Shown: positions 1 through 12,916, counted from the first letter of the stretch. The stretch is 64,000 nt of DNA from Austropuccinia psidii (GCA_023105745.1 JALGQZ010000003.1:45036185-45100184); one strand, 5' to 3'. Notes: generated by a model from the letters alone, not told the origin. Numbers and translations are program-made.

Positions 1-320
1 AAAATTTATTTCACATCTTGTTTCATTGGTTTCTGAGATAAATAAGGCTTTATGCCTTTTTTAAGGTACTATTACTTATTCTTCAGTAATTATTGACTGT
101 TAAGATATGCCATAAAAGTGACATATGTGTATTTTACCGTTAGGAATCAAATTTTGTAATTTATTTCACATGTTTACTCATTAGATTCTGAGTTAATTCA
201 GGTTTTGTGCTTGTTTATGGTATTTTTACTAGTCTTTGAGATAATTATTATAAGTATAATTGTTATAGAAATTTTGTTGTGACCTTTTTTGGATAGGTGG
301 TCCTATCTCAAAGGCTCACA
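1..320 (-). repeat. 3' LTR of Gypsy-A copy 1, partial
   Basis: The sequence matches the inner edge of the two LTRs of Gypsy-A copy 2 (50000-50316 and 56870-57191), ending in the same AAGGCTCACA. It is followed by the same short tract TTCC(T/C)TACCACCAAAAAAG, which on the minus strand is the region expected to prime plus-strand synthesis. The rest of the LTR is beyond the window edge. Confidence 0.85.
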
Positions 321-393
321 TTCCTTACCACCAAAAAAGATTTTAACAAAATCTGATATAGTTAATTAGGGTATCATTCACTGTCCTACCTCT

Positions 394-1890
394 TCAATAG
401 ACTTTGTTAGTCATGAAGCTCAATAATGCTTGATTTTTCTCTTCTTTAGGTTTTCTTTCATTTCTCAACCTTCTTAATAGTTTATCAGTATTTGTTATAC
501 CCTTCTCAAGTAGCCATTCATCTTCTTGAGTTGGGTTTCTATACCTTACTAGGTATTCTCTTTCTTTCTTGTTTCTTGTCCTTCTTTCTTTAAGGACCTT
601 CACAATTTTCTTTTCTTCTCCTTCTTCTAAAGGTGGTATTTCAAGTGGTGGTTTAGTTCTTAGTGGAAATAATTTGTTGTCACTTGATCTGTAACTTTCT
701 ATCAGACTTACAGGGAAAGTCAGGTTTTTGTTTATTAGTTCACCTGTGAGCTCTAATTTCACAGCATTAGGTCCATGTAGTGCTTCTATCATAAATGGTC
801 CTGCAAAGGAATCTTTCAATTTCTTTGGGTGTTGTATTTTATTGAAATTTAGAGTTGAAACTAGGACTAAGTCTCCTGTTTTAAATTCAGGTGATTTATG
901 ACTTTTATCCCATCTTCCTTTTGCATAATTGAAATAATCTTGCATACATCTGTTTGCATTTTTTCTTGCTTTATCAAGCATTAACTTGAAGCTACTTGCT
1001 GTTGGGTGTATATCCACTAAGGCCTTTTTGAGGGTATCATAAGGAATTCTTATATTCCAGCCTTTTTCTAGCATTGCAGGTGTCTTTCCAGTTGAAAAAT
1101 GAGTTTATGTTTTATATGCCAGTTCAAGAGGTGGTATTGATGTACACCAATCATGGGTAAAACCCTCAGAATCTTTCAATTCTAGACCATAAGCACAGAA
1201 TCTTATAATCAGGTCTTCTAATTTATGTATCATTCTTTCTGCTAGTTCATCAGTTTGGGGGTGGTAAGCTGTTGAGAATGATAGTTTTGTTTCAAACAGG
1301 TTATGGAGGTTTTTCCATAATGCAGAAGTGAATTTTGGGTCTCTATGACTTATGATTTTTTGGAATAAGCCTTTGTGGCTAATAAATGTATTCCATATCA
1401 TTATGGCTGTGTCCATAGCTATATCATCCTTGTGACATGGTAAAAATATTAGGGATTTTCTGTATTTGTCAGCTAATACTAGGCATTCATTGTAACCTCT
1501 GTCTCCTCCTGAAGGTAATGCTGTTACCCAATCCATGTGAAATATTTCCCAAGGGGATTTTGGTTCTTGTATTTGGATCATCATTCCAAATTTTTTACCT
1601 GTGGCTCTATTTTCTCTTTGGCATCTGTCACAGGTTTGGCAGTATTCTGCAACATCTTTCTTCCAATTTGGACACCAAGAGCAGGTTTTTACCCTGTCTA
1701 GTGTTCTGTCTTCTGAGAGATGCCCAGCTGCAACACTATCATGGCATTCATGTAGTATAGTTCTTATCAGAGTTCTATCTATCAAAGCCATAACACATGT
1801 ATGTTTAGTTCTGTGGTGAAGAATGCCATCAAGGAGGTGGAATCTTCCTTCATCATATGCTTTTTCCCATGTTTCATCTAATCTTCATGA
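394..1890 (-). pseudogene. Integrase and chromodomain fragment of Gypsy-A copy 1
   Basis: Two open stretches in series (1105-1791, then 394-1074) align with residues about 870-1294 of the intact Pol at 50534-54418. Visible are the integrase zinc-binding region ending CQTCDRCQ, the first catalytic Asp (FHMDWV), an SHRD in place of SDRD at the second catalytic Asp, and ELAER for the catalytic Glu region. The segment continues into a C-terminal chromodomain with REYLVRY followed by EDEWLLEK, which tells the chromovirus where to integrate. An in-frame stop between 1075 and 1104 and the SDRD change make it non-functional. Unlike copy 2, the chromodomain itself is complete here. Confidence 0.9.
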
Positions 1891-1961
1891 AAGTGATGGG
1901 TCTTTGCAGTGTTTCATTAGAATTTGGCATAGGATATGGCAGTTTTATCCATTTTATAGCT

Positions 1962-3440
1962 TTATTTAACTTGGTTAAAGAATTCTGTGCCTATATCTGT
2001 TACACATATGCCTTCTATATGATGCTCTTCCTGTGGTACCCATGCTGGATTTTCAGGTGTATTGGCCAGAGCCCATCTGCTAAGACCATCTGCATTTTCA
2101 TTAATATTACCATATTTATGAACTATAGTCATATTTCCTCTATATTCTTGGATGGCAATTTGCCATCTTAACATATTTCTATTTGGGGATTTCATGTTTA
2201 ATAAAGACTTTACAGAATTGCAATCTGTAATTACATCAAAAACTGTCCCATCCAAATAATAGTGTGATTTTTCCAAAGCCCACACTAAGCAGAGGCATTC
2301 CATTTGGCTTGCTCCATACCTTGCTTCTGTTGGCTTTATTTGTCTCGAGATGAAGCAAGTTGGTCCTTCAACAGGTTTGTCATTGATGATTTGTGTCTGG
2401 TGTAGTGCAGCACCTAGTCCTTCTCCACAAGCATCAATGTATAGTTTGAAGGGTAGCTTCCAATCTGGCATTAGAAGGAATAGGGCATTTGTTAAGGAAA
2501 TTTTCAATTCTTCATATGCCTCAACTCTTTTTTCAGTCATTTCATAGACTGTCTGTTGGTAACAGAGGTTATACAATGACTTAGTAATTCTTGGAAAATA
2601 TTTTATATTCTGTCTATAATAACCAGCAAATCCTAGAAATGATTGTATTTATTTCTTAGTTTGGGGCATTGGTTTCAATATTACTGCTGCTACTTTGTTC
2701 ATTTCTATGCCCAAACCTAGTCCAGATACAAAATGTCTTAGTGCTTTCAGTTCACTGTATGCAAAATGACACTTTTTCAAAGAGATTTTCATGTTTACTT
2801 GTACTATTTTTTGTAAGACTCTTTTTAGTCTTTATAAATGACTATTCCAAGTCTCTGAGAAAATTATGATATCATCAATATAATTAATCAGCCATCCTTC
2901 TGATAATTCTTCAGGAAATATGGTATTCATCATCCTTTGGTAATGGGATGGTGCATTTTTTATACCAAATGGCATTCTTAGATATTCAAAAATTCCACAG
3001 TGGACAATTATCCTTAGTAGTTTTTTGGAATTGTCTGTTAAGACATTTTGATGGAAGCCTTTTAGAGCATCCATGGCTGTGATGAACTTAGCCTGATATA
3101 ACTGTGTTAATGTGGCATGGATTCTGGGTATTGGGTATCTGTCAGGGATAGTATAGGTGTTGAGGGCTCTAAAGTCCCCTACCATCCTTGATTTTTCATT
3201 ATGCCAGGTTATAATGACAGGGGTAGTGACCTCTACCTTCTCATTATGTCCTACTTTCCTTAATACTCCAAGGTCCATTGGCTCTTTAATGTGTACCTCT
3301 AAAGCTTCTCTAGCTCTTGGGCTGGCTAGATAAGCTGTTCTTCTTAATAGAGGTGGATAAGGTTTGTCTACATTAAGGATTATGTCTACCTCATGTCCAA
3401 TTATGGCACCTAGTGGTTCCTTGTCAGCTTCGAAGGCATT
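1962..3440 (-). pseudogene. Reverse transcriptase and RNase H fragment of Gypsy-A copy 1
   Basis: The reverse transcriptase part (2832-3278) keeps the [17 protein letters not shown] block and the YIDD active site. RNase H (1962-2576) keeps [14 protein letters not shown], the ASQMECLC glutamate and NADGLSRW. These copy retrotransposon RNA into DNA and remove the RNA strand. The region 2577-2831 between them is disrupted by stops and frameshifts, so no single reading frame survives. The residues and order match the intact copy at 50534-54418. Confidence 0.9.
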
Positions 3441-3491
3441 TTTATATTCAAATAGAAGGTCAATTAATTTTTCTTTTATTTTTGATGTTAA

Positions 3492-3959
3492 TTAATGATT
3501 GAATTCTTCCTCCTTTAGTTGTTCAGTTATGAAAAAATCCATTTCTGGGATTTTTTCTTCATTCTTAATAGCTGTAATTTGTCTTTTGTTATTCAAAAAG
3601 CCAAATTTTTGTCTTTTGTTGTCCCCTATGGTAAAATATCTATCTTTTTGGTTAGAGATATCTATGCCATAAATTGACAAGTAGTCATTACCAACTATAA
3701 AATGGCTACTAGTGCAGTTGTCCATTACTAAAAATTCTACTTTCAATCTGATACATTGTGAAGGATGAGGAAAAATGAGTGTTAAGTCAATTATTCCAAG
3801 GGGATTCATGCTTTCACTTGCACTACTAAATTTGACTCCTTGTATTGGTATAGGTTTTTCTTCCCAATCTGGTACAACTGTTTTTAAATAACTTTTACCA
3901 ACACAGGTACAATATGCTCCTGTATCTAAGTTCACTTTTGCCTCTTGGTTTCCCACCAT
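3492..3959 (-). pseudogene. Aspartic protease fragment of Gypsy-A copy 1
   Basis: A 155-residue open stretch with the catalytic triplet in [11 protein letters not shown] and the downstream [12 protein letters not shown] block. It corresponds to residues about 155-310 of the copy 2 polyprotein. In the live element it would mature Gag-Pol. Here it is separated by stops from the reverse transcriptase (below 3490) and from the zinc knuckle (above 3960). The catalytic residues survive, the polyprotein context does not. Confidence 0.88.
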
Positions 3960-4138
3960 GACAATACTTTTACTTGATTTGCCAGCTGTATATCACATCC
4001 CTTTTGCTGATTTGGTTCTATAAATTTTAGAATTTTTTATTTTTGTGAGGTTTGTATCAGGTGTTCCAAATTGTGGTAAGTTTGAATTGACATCCAGTAC
4101 TTCATATATTCAATCAATATTATTAATTTTTGCATTAA

Positions 4139-6352
4139 TTATATTATTTCATTACTTTCAGAAGTTTCTGATCCTTCAGTGTCATTTTCAGAATCATATT
4201 CCTCTTCTTTATCATTTTGATCCTCTGTTTCCATAATTTCATTGATTTTTGCTTTTTTAAGGCAATTATTGGCTAAGTATCCAATACCTCCACATTTGTG
4301 GCACTTTCTTTGCTCATCACTGTTGGATTTATTGGGCTTGAAAGTTTCTCTTAGTTTATCTTTCTTGATCAATGGCTTGCTTGGACTTTTAATGTCCAAT
4401 TTCTTCCAAGTTCTGCCAATTTTTGTCCTTGTCCTTATGTCTTCTAGTGCATTGGTATACTCTCCTTTGGAGCATGGTTCTATACACCTGCTTCTTAGGG
4501 CATGCTCCAACTCTCCTCCACATTTCTTGAGTATTTTCATGTGTACCATTTTTTTGTGACATTTCTGGGTACAATGCATTCAATTTTTCAACCTCCTTAA
4601 GAACCAAGTCAAAGGTTTTTCTTTGTCTGGATCAAAGAAGGAGTTTTCAAATGCATTCTCTATTTTGTACCTCCAGGCATCATTATCCCACTTGGTGATT
4701 ATTTCTTGTTTCCACCAAGACCAGGTATTTTTGCCATTTGTTTGCCTATTCCATAGTACCATCTTTTTGCATATTTCTCAAACAGTGAGTGTAATTTGGC
4801 AATTATTAATTCCTCTGGTATGGCATAATCTTCTTGTAACATGTCAATTGTTTTAATAAATGACATATTGTCATATTCACCTTCTCCTGTGAATGTTGGC
4901 CATTATTTTAATTGAGGTACTTCCTTCATTAAGACTTTGTTATTGTCTTGATGACTCAAGTCTGTTATGAATTGATTTCTTATTTGCTCTTTTGGTTTAA
5001 AAGGGCTTCTTATGAGAGAAAATGGGGTTGATAACATTGGCATATTTGAGTTAGCCTCAGTCTTTTATTCAAATCTTTCTACAGAAATACTTAATTTGTT
5101 CAGTTTTTCTGTAAGATTATCAATACTCACATTTTACTCAATTGTCAAAGTTTTATCTTTAATATCTTTTATTTATTTATAAAATTCTTTCTGTCCTTGT
5201 ATCAATTTTTGATTATTGTCAATTAAAATTTTTGGTTTATTATTTTCAACAATAAATTCAATGCTGTCAATTTCTTTTTTGTTCTGTATGACAATTTTTG
5301 TTAAAGAAGATAAATTATTATTTATTTCTTGTAGGGATAATAAACTATCTTTAATTTCTTTTAAACGTAAGACACTATTTTTGATTTCTGTTAGAGTATT
5401 TACAACATCTGCGCACAAAGCTATTTCTTTGGGAAATGAGGTTGTCTCATTCTTTGCTCCTCCTTGTTCTTGAATTACATCAAGGTTCTGGCCATGTTGA
5501 AGACATTGTCCATGGCATTTTTTTGGATTTTTGGAATCCTGTAACTTGGGGAATATGGTTTTCTCCAGTTCTTTCTCTTGTTCTTCTTCCCTTCTTGGGG
5601 AAGTGGGTTGGCTTGGGGCTTGCTGGTAGAAGCTACTGGAGCTTCTTCCTTGGTTGCCTCCTTCTTTTTGGCATGGTACTCCTTGATCTTTTTGATTTGA
5701 GGTTTGGATGATAGTGGGTTCCATCCATTGGAGTATCTCACTATTTCCTCCTCTTTGAGGAACTTTTTGAGGATGTGCCAGGAATTCATCACTCCTTGGT
5801 GTATTTGTGGAAGCATTTCCCAGTCCTTGTCTTTTTACACTGTGTAGTACTGCTTGTGATGGCTCATGTAAATGTCTATCTGAGCCCTCTGAATGTGATT
5901 TGTACCTGTTTGAGTTACTCATACTTGGTTCTAACTCTGGTTCAGATATCATGAGCATTTCTGGGACTTGCCTTTGGGATAAGGCACTTCCTTGTGTGGA
6001 TTCTGTTCCACTGGTGATTTTTCCCTTTCTTTTCCCTTTTGAAGGATCAATTATATTTCTGAGTCCAGCTCCATCTGATTGGATGGAGTATTGGGAGCCT
6101 CTTTTGATAGTCATAATTTAAGAAATAAGAAATAAGAAGATTTCAGGAAAAGAATTCCTCTTATGGCAATTTATGAAGGAGGTACTCACCTTCAGAGTCC
6201 TGAATAGTGGGTCCTGGAAAGTCTAATTTCTTAGCTTTCTTTTTCTTAATGACAATTGGTGTTGGAGAACTTGAGCAAGCTTCTTCCACCAATCTTTTAA
6301 CAGTGGTCTGATTGTCCTCTGTTGGATTGTCTTCAAACACTAAAAAAGACAA
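4139..6352 (-). pseudogene. Gag (coat) region of Gypsy-A copy 1, with two overlapping frames
   Basis: From the 5' side (high coordinates): a first coding exon at about 6190-6340 (EDNPTEDNQ to IQDSEG, followed by a GT donor), a long N-terminal Gag frame at 5173-6114 (313 residues, with a helical stretch near its end), the capsid-like part at 4580-4907 (TWSWWKQEIITKWDNDAWRY) and the CCHC zinc knuckle [14 protein letters not shown] at about 4270-4310. A second frame at 5475-5816 (113 residues, very Lys-rich) stays open inside the 313-residue frame. Gag packages element RNA. Breaks at 4908-5172 and around 4580 show decay. This copy retains the capsid segment that copy 2 has lost. Confidence 0.85.
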
Positions 6353-6738
6353 ATAAATATAAGTCTTTTATATAAGAAGTGTTATTTTTGGTAAGATATG
6401 GCAATTTTCCATGTAAAAATTGCTTTTATATCTTTGGATAAATTAAATGAACAAAGAAATGAATAAAAATGACTTTTTCATTTGTTTTTGATATTTTTTA
6501 TGAATTTTTATATTTTTATTTTTAAAGAATAAAATAAAAATGAAGATGATTCTTCCATGAAATTAAATTACAATATAAAATTTCTTTTAATTTATAAAAT
6601 ATCTCTTTCAATTACTAGAGTCACTCAAAGAAACTTTTTGCAAGTCTAAGGATGTGAAAAACCACGTGTAAGACATTACAATTGCTTCCAAAATGAATCA
6701 ATAGATTTTAAACTTAATGAAATATGAAATTTATATAA

Positions 6739-7741
6739 TTCATAGTATTCACCAGTTTTATCACTTATATAACTGTTAAGCTTAAAATAAGATTACAGTG
6801 AGTGATCATAAATGATCAAATTTAAGCTTAAGCTTTGATCATTAATAAAGCTTGATTTATACACGCTACAGCTATTCTGAGAGTTGTTTCTGATAGCTTG
6901 GCATGTCCCCATTAAACTTCCAAGAGCATTGTATTACATAATCAAAACTCTATTTTTGATGATTTTACTTGTAACTCATCCTTTCTGTCAGAATTTAATA
7001 TTTTAAACTTCAAACCATGATTTCAAGGGGTTATACCTTGAATATTTTAATGAAAATTGAATCATTCTTCACAAATGAGCTAGTAGAATCTGACTGTCTA
7101 CTTTTTTCAAGCTTGGACCACTTTGACAACAAAGTGGTCAACAGCTCCAATGATTTTGATCACTAAACCATTACAAGTTTTGACCTTGTTTATAAATTGT
7201 AAAATAAGACTCATATCTGTGTTCTTAAAGTAATTATGTGGTTACTTTTTTTTTGGTTTGACTCTCTATCTTGTATATTTCAAGAGATATTAGCTAAAAA
7301 CCATGAATATATGCATTGACAAAAAGGTGCATATATTCAGCTTAAATCCTTAATTATTTACTTTAGAGAATATCTTTATAATTGTTTTATGTGTGATTTT
7401 TTATGGAAAAGCTAATGGTACAATTTATTATACATGTGGTCGCATTGGTTTCTGAGATAAATAAGGTTTTATGCCTTTTTTAAGGTATTATTACTTATTC
7501 TTCGGTAATTATTGACTTTTCAGATATGCCATGAAAATGACATATGTGTATTTTACCATGAGAAATCTAATGGTGTAACTTATTTTAAATGTCTACTCAT
7601 TAGATTCTTAGTTAATTCAGGTTTCCTTCTTGTTTATGGTATTCTTACTAGTCTTTGAGATAATTATTATAGGTATAATTGTTACAGAACTTTTGTTGTG
7701 ACCTTTTTTTTGGATATGTGGTCATATTTCAAAGGCTCACA
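6739..7741 (-). repeat. 5' LTR of Gypsy-A copy 1, truncated
   Basis: This matches 49262-50316 of the copy 2 LTR, starting at TAGTATTCACC and ending AAGGCTCACA. The plus-strand left half of the LTR, which holds the TATA box and U5, and the primer binding site are absent: internal leader sequence (conserved block at 6640-6672) runs directly into the middle of the LTR. The deletion left the promoter-proximal half missing, so this copy cannot be transcribed normally. Confidence 0.85.
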
Positions 7742-10140
7742 CAATTACTAGGCTGGAATTTTAGCTTCTATCACCCCTGGTGGTGGACCAGTTAGCCAAT
7801 CCATTTGGACAATATCTCAAGGTCTACTGGGCTCTTGTATTTTGATAATATTTCCAATTCTTTTTCCAGTGGATTTATTGACATTTTGACATCTGTAACA
7901 GTTTTGGCAGTATTCTAAAACATCCTTTTGCCACTTTGGCCACCATATGCAGGTCTTTATATTTTCTCTTTTCCAAAACTGAGAAGGGCTTTCATGACAT
8001 GCTTTTGGTGCAGTATTTATTAAGTACCTCTCCATGACTTTCATAATACAGGTGTGCATTTTACTGTGGTAAATTATGGCATAAATTAAGTGGAATCTTC
8101 CTTGATGATATGCATTTTCCATATTTCATCAAAGTAATTTATGATGGAATTATCTTTAGAGCCTGTAAAAAGTAATTGGAATAAGATGCTATGATTTGTT
8201 TCTCAAGTATAAATGCTCCTTACGTCTTCCAAAAAAGGGAGTTTTTATGTCTGTAAAACTAATTCTTTCTATTGTAATTTGTTTATAGTCTTCCTCTGTC
8301 ACATAAGCAGCATTTTTAATGTTATTTGGTAATGGCCATATTCCTAATTTATTTTCCTTTTTATTAATATTTTCATATTTGTGTTCAATGGTCATATTTC
8401 CTCTATATACCTGTGTGTCTATTTATCATCTTAGCATATTTCTTTTGAGTTTTTTCATATTTAAAAGTGGTTTCATTGCAGTAGAGGATCTTATAAATTC
8501 AAAAAAACATCCTTCAAGGAAATAATTGAGTTTTTCCAAAGTTCAAAAAAGACAAAGATATTACATCTGACTTGCTCCATATCTGGCTTCAGCTTATTTG
8601 ATTTTCCTAGATATAAAAAATATGTTTCCTTCCACAGGTTTTTCATTTACAGCTTGAGCTTGATGAACTGCAGCTCAAACTTCATCTCCTGATTCATCAA
8701 CATTAAGCTTAAATGGTAGCTCAAATTCTGGCATTAGTAGAAGAGGAGAATTATTTGAAGCTTGTCTCAAGGATTCAAAGTCTTTAACTCTATCAACAGT
8801 CATCTCAAATACTGTATCTTTTTCACATAACTCATAAAGAGCTCTTGCAATTAATCCAAAATATCTAATCTTCTGTCTGTGATAGCCAGAAAAACCCAGA
8901 AATATTAGGATTTCTTCTTTATTCTGAGGTATATGCTTTAATAAGACTGCTTCAGCTTCATTCTTGTCTATTACAATGGATAGACCAGATAATACATCTC
9001 CTATTTCTTTTACTTGTTTGAATACAAAATTACTTTTGATATAAGAAATTTGGGTTTTTACTTATTGTATTCTCCCCATAACTCTAGATATTCTAGCTAT
9101 ATGTTCTTGCCAAGTCTTACAACAAACAATAATTTTATCAATATGAATTATCAACCACCTTTCTGAAAGATCTTCAGGAAAGATCTCATTGATCATTCTT
9201 TTGAAATGCAATGGTTCATTTTTGATCCCAAAAGGCATCCTAAAGTATTTATACTCTCCACAATGGACAATAATCCTCAAATACTTCCTTTCTCTCAGTG
9301 TCACTACATTCTGGTGGAATCTCTTCAGGGAATTCCTAGTTCTGATTTACAATTCTTGAGATATTTGAGTAAGGGAAATTTGGATCTTTTGTATGGGGTA
9401 CCTGTATTGAACAGTGTAAGTATTCAAAGCTCTAGAATCCCCAAACATTCTGATTTTCCATAATTCCATGCCACTATTACTGGTGTAGTTAGTTTTATTT
9501 ATTCATTTTTGTTAGCCCTTTTTATTCCACCAAGGTCCCAGTGTCTCTTAATATAAATCTCAAGGCCTTATCTTGATTTCATGCTTGGTGGATATGTATG
9601 CCTCCTTGAAAGTGGTGGGTAAGGTCTTTCAATGTTCCAAATAATTTCAACTTCATGACCAATAATTTCCCCCAATGGTTCTGAATCTATGGAAAAGGCT
9701 TCTTCATAGTTATACAAAAGAGAAGAATATTCTTTTTCTTGTATTTTGGTAAGATGGAGACTAACTTCAGCTTCATTTATCTGGTCTTATTTGAAATTCT
9801 CTAAGTCTAAGTTGTCTGTGATACTTTATTCATTGCGATTTGTCTCTTCAAAGGTAAAAAGGCAAATTTTTGATTCTTATTCTCACAAATACTAAATTAC
9901 CTGTCTTTTTTGCTATTTGAATCTATGCCATACATGATTCAATATTCATTCCTCAATAAAAAGTGGGTAGTTGTAAAATTTTCCATAACAACAAATTCAA
10001 CAGTTATTCTTGAATTTCTATTTATTTGTGGGAATATTTCAGTGGTTTCAAATATTCCTAATTCTTTTATTGGATTTCTTGCACTGTTGAATATTATTCC
10101 ATCAATTAGTAATATTTGATCTTCAAATTTGGTACACAAT
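7742..10140 (-). pseudogene. Pol remnant of Gypsy-B (integrase, RNase H, RT, protease)
   Basis: Integrase zinc region and first catalytic Asp lie at 7790-8122 (CQNCYRCQNVNKSTGKR, then VQMDWLTGPPPG). RNase H is at about 8200-8880. Reverse transcriptase is at 8900-9550 ([20 protein letters not shown]). Protease remnants are at 9939-10139. The reverse transcriptase active site reads HIDK where family A has YIDD, so an essential aspartate is lost. Stops and frameshifts occur roughly every 200-300 bases. Residue-level similarity to family A is clear, but nucleotide similarity is low, which marks a distinct family. Confidence 0.85.
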
Positions 10141-10379
10141 TCTTAAGGTTTTCCAATACAAGATAAGGAGGAACCTGGGTCAAGTGAAAGCTTAGTGGGT
10201 TTTTTTTAATCCCCACTTCTTATTAACAAAAACTTTAGGCTGTATAAAATTTTACTCTGTTTTCTTCTTTTTGATTAGTTGTGTATTTTTAATTTTCAAT
10301 AAGACAAGTTGACTGCTATTCAACTGTGGTGGGTGGGAGTAAAATTCTGTGATGTCAAATGTGAAATTGATATTTTAAA

Positions 10380-12841
10380 TATTTTTCAGATTCAGAAAAT
10401 ATTTATTATTTATCCTCTGAATTCTCTTCAGTCAAATCATCTTTTTCTTCATCAGGTTCTTTTTCAATGTTAATTTAATTGATTTTGCCTCTTTTTGGAA
10501 ATGTATTGTAAATATTTGTGGTACTTTGGAATATTTGTCACTTCCTAGTTGTTTCTGAAGATTTTTTTTTCATATCACTAGGAGTTCCTTTGGGGACTTT
10601 GTCCCAAGATACTTTCCAAGGTGTAACACAACTTGGTTCACTATTCATCCTACTAGAATCAATTCTTTTTCTAGTGATTACTTCTTGAAGTACATTGATA
10701 ATATATTTGGTTGAAGATTTCTAAGGAGTCCTGATTTTTGCAACATTTTCCAAATCTCTTCCACATTGGATCAGAGTTTTCCTATGGATCATAAATTCTA
10801 ACATTTCAGGATATAATTCTGGTAATCTGTCTTTCTGTTGGAAAAACCATGGTAAAGCTTTGTCTTTGTCAGCATTAAATCTGGAAGATCCAAAGGCTGT
10901 TTCCACTTTAAATCTCCAGAATTATTGGCCCATTTATTAATAATATGGGCTTTTCACCAAGTCCAACTCTGGTGTCCATGTGCTTGTCTTAAATTGATAT
11001 ACCATCCATGAGCTGATTTGGTAAAAAAGGTGTTGAATCTTGCAGTTAGCAATCTGTCGGGTAAGCCAAATTCTTCCTTTATTGTGTCAATACCTCTGAT
11101 GGATTCCATATGGTCATATTCTCCTTCACCACTGAAGTGAGACCATTCTTCAAGTTTTGGTAATTCTTTCAAAAGTTCTTGGCCCATTGATGGTTTCAAT
11201 TTATGGGAAGAAGTGGAAATTCCATTATTCAATTGTGACTTTTCTACATCCATTACTTGTGGGTTGGAATTTCTTGTACCCTCATTTTGATTAAGAGTTT
11301 TGGACAATCTTGGTAATATATGCAGTTATTGTTCAATATCATTCATTTTACTGGTGCTACACCTTTGAGAATTTCTTAATTCACATTAAAGCCCTGTATT
11401 AAATTGATTAACTCAATTTTATACATGTCTTCTTTGATTGTCATTTCTTTCCATAATTCAGTTTGTCTAGTATTATCAGAAATTACTTGATTAAATTTCA
11501 TTCTTAATTTTGATAATTCCTCTTGTGAGGTGTCAAAAAACTTTTTCAAGGCAATTGTATATGTCTTTACTTCAGTGAATGAATTTTAAATATTATCAAG
11601 AACTTTCTTATTATCTGCTTTCATGATATTTATTGCATTTTTTATTATTTTTTCAACTATTTCATCAATATTGAATTTAGAATATTTATCTGTAAATTCT
11701 TTTATAATTTCAGATTTTTCATTTATCTTATTACCAAATGAACTGTAATTATTGAAAGTTTTAATTTATCTTAAAACTTTTTCAAAACACATAATTGATT
11801 CATTTATTTGCTCAAACTTAGATTATTTGTCTTAATATTGTTACAAATTGATGAATTCGTATTTAAAATATGACTTTTCATGTCATTTATAGCTATATAC
11901 AAGTTTGGAATTCCATCCAGAATGTCAGAAATCATTTTCAATATTTTGATCTGGATTTCTCCTTTCTCTGTAATTCCATCATGGTTCTGGCCATCTGAAA
12001 TACATTTTCCATGGCATTCTGCTAAATAATTGGGATTCTTTATCCCTGGCTGTATGGCTTTTGTGGCTGATGCCTTTTTTTGCCCTTTTTCTGAGTCTGG
12101 GGCTGCTTTTTCATATTTTAATTGCTCCTTATGGCTATTGGGGCTTTTGGCACCCCTGTTTGGGTGGTGGAGGCTTGTTTTTCCTCCATTCTTATGTTAA
12201 AAGCATTATGTTTTTCTTTTCCATCAATGGATTCCATCCATTGATTAAATTGCAAGTTTCAGGATGGTCCAGAAACTTTTTCAAAGTCAGGTAAGAATTA
12301 GTTCAGTTTTTCCACAGATCTGCAAGGATCTGGTACTCTTTGTGCTGAAACACATTGTTTTAAGCCTTCTTACTGGCTTTGTAAAGATCAAATAAGTCTT
12401 CTAGTGGTTGTGTCAGCTCTGTGTGAAGTTAAAACAGTGTTAGAAGCTTCAAAATGGAATAATTTGTCAATTTGGGATTCATTTACTGATGCTTGTCCTT
12501 CTGTAGCTGATTGGCTTCTGCCATAATCATGTTCATAACCTATTGCGGAGTTGCTTGAAGGGTTATAGCTTTCTCCTGATCTGGTTGAAAGCATAATTAT
12601 GATTCAAAAAACTTGAAAAAGTATTTTGAAATCAAAAAACTACTATTGACCAAATTCTTTGCTTTTTGGAGGGTATTACTTATGTCCAAATTGGTTAATT
12701 CTGAATAAATTGGCTATGGTTGATCATTATAAGTTATAATAACTGTGCTGTTATAGTCATAATTGACAGTACTTGCAGGGATACTGCTAGTAGCTGTTTA
12801 TGCATTCTCAATATTTTCTTGTATTACCACATTTTCAGACA
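10380..12841 (-). pseudogene. Gag remnant of Gypsy-B
   Basis: Pieces recognisable by order and similarity to family A: a capsid-like block at 10721-11307 (FSGEGEYDHMESI, then GQSWTW equivalent HQSWTW), a coiled, Ile/Asn-rich stretch at 11330-11950, a Lys/Pro-rich stretch near 12000-12250 and an N-terminal piece at 12388-12594. The predicted first coding exon begins at 12841, directly after a CTTAG splice acceptor, and reads SENVVIQEN. Many stops break it. It would have encoded the RNA-packaging coat protein. Confidence 0.72.
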
Positions 12842-12916
12842 CTAAGATTAATGCAAAAAGAAATTAATTGGGTAAAAAAAGTTTTTCAAAAGAGAAAGAA
12901 AAAAATAAAGCCTCAC
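12842..12916 (-). other. Leader intron of Gypsy-B (75 nt)
   Basis: On the minus strand a donor AA|GTGAGG at 12917/12916 and an acceptor TTAG|TGTCTG at 12842/12841 bracket 75 nt, the usual size of rust introns. Joining the exons would make the start codon ATG from A plus TG. The same arrangement can be drawn in family A (see the finding on split start codons). Inferred from sequence only. Confidence 0.5.

Larger units (their letters stand above)
1..7741 (-). mobile_element. Ty3/Gypsy chromovirus, family A copy 1 (decayed, cut by window edge)
   Basis: A minus-strand LTR retrotransposon. Its inner 3' LTR edge is at 320 and its truncated 5' LTR ends at 7741 with the family terminus AAGGCTCACA. 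Between them lie, in transcription order, Gag, zinc knuckle, protease, reverse transcriptase, RNase H, integrase and chromodomain pieces, all colinear with the young copy at 48310-57191. Many stops and small indels break the reading frame. The element sits inside the integrase region of a family B element: B sequence resumes at 7742. A deletion near 6739 removed the primer binding site and roughly the first kilobase (plus-strand left part) of the 5' LTR. The other insertion edge is outside the window, so no target duplication can be checked. Confidence 0.93.

Noticed and set aside
1437..2547. Plus-strand open frames opposite the Gypsy-A copy 1 pol region.
   Set aside because: They are antisense shadows of integrase and RNase H. 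The minus-strand translation carries all the family motifs.
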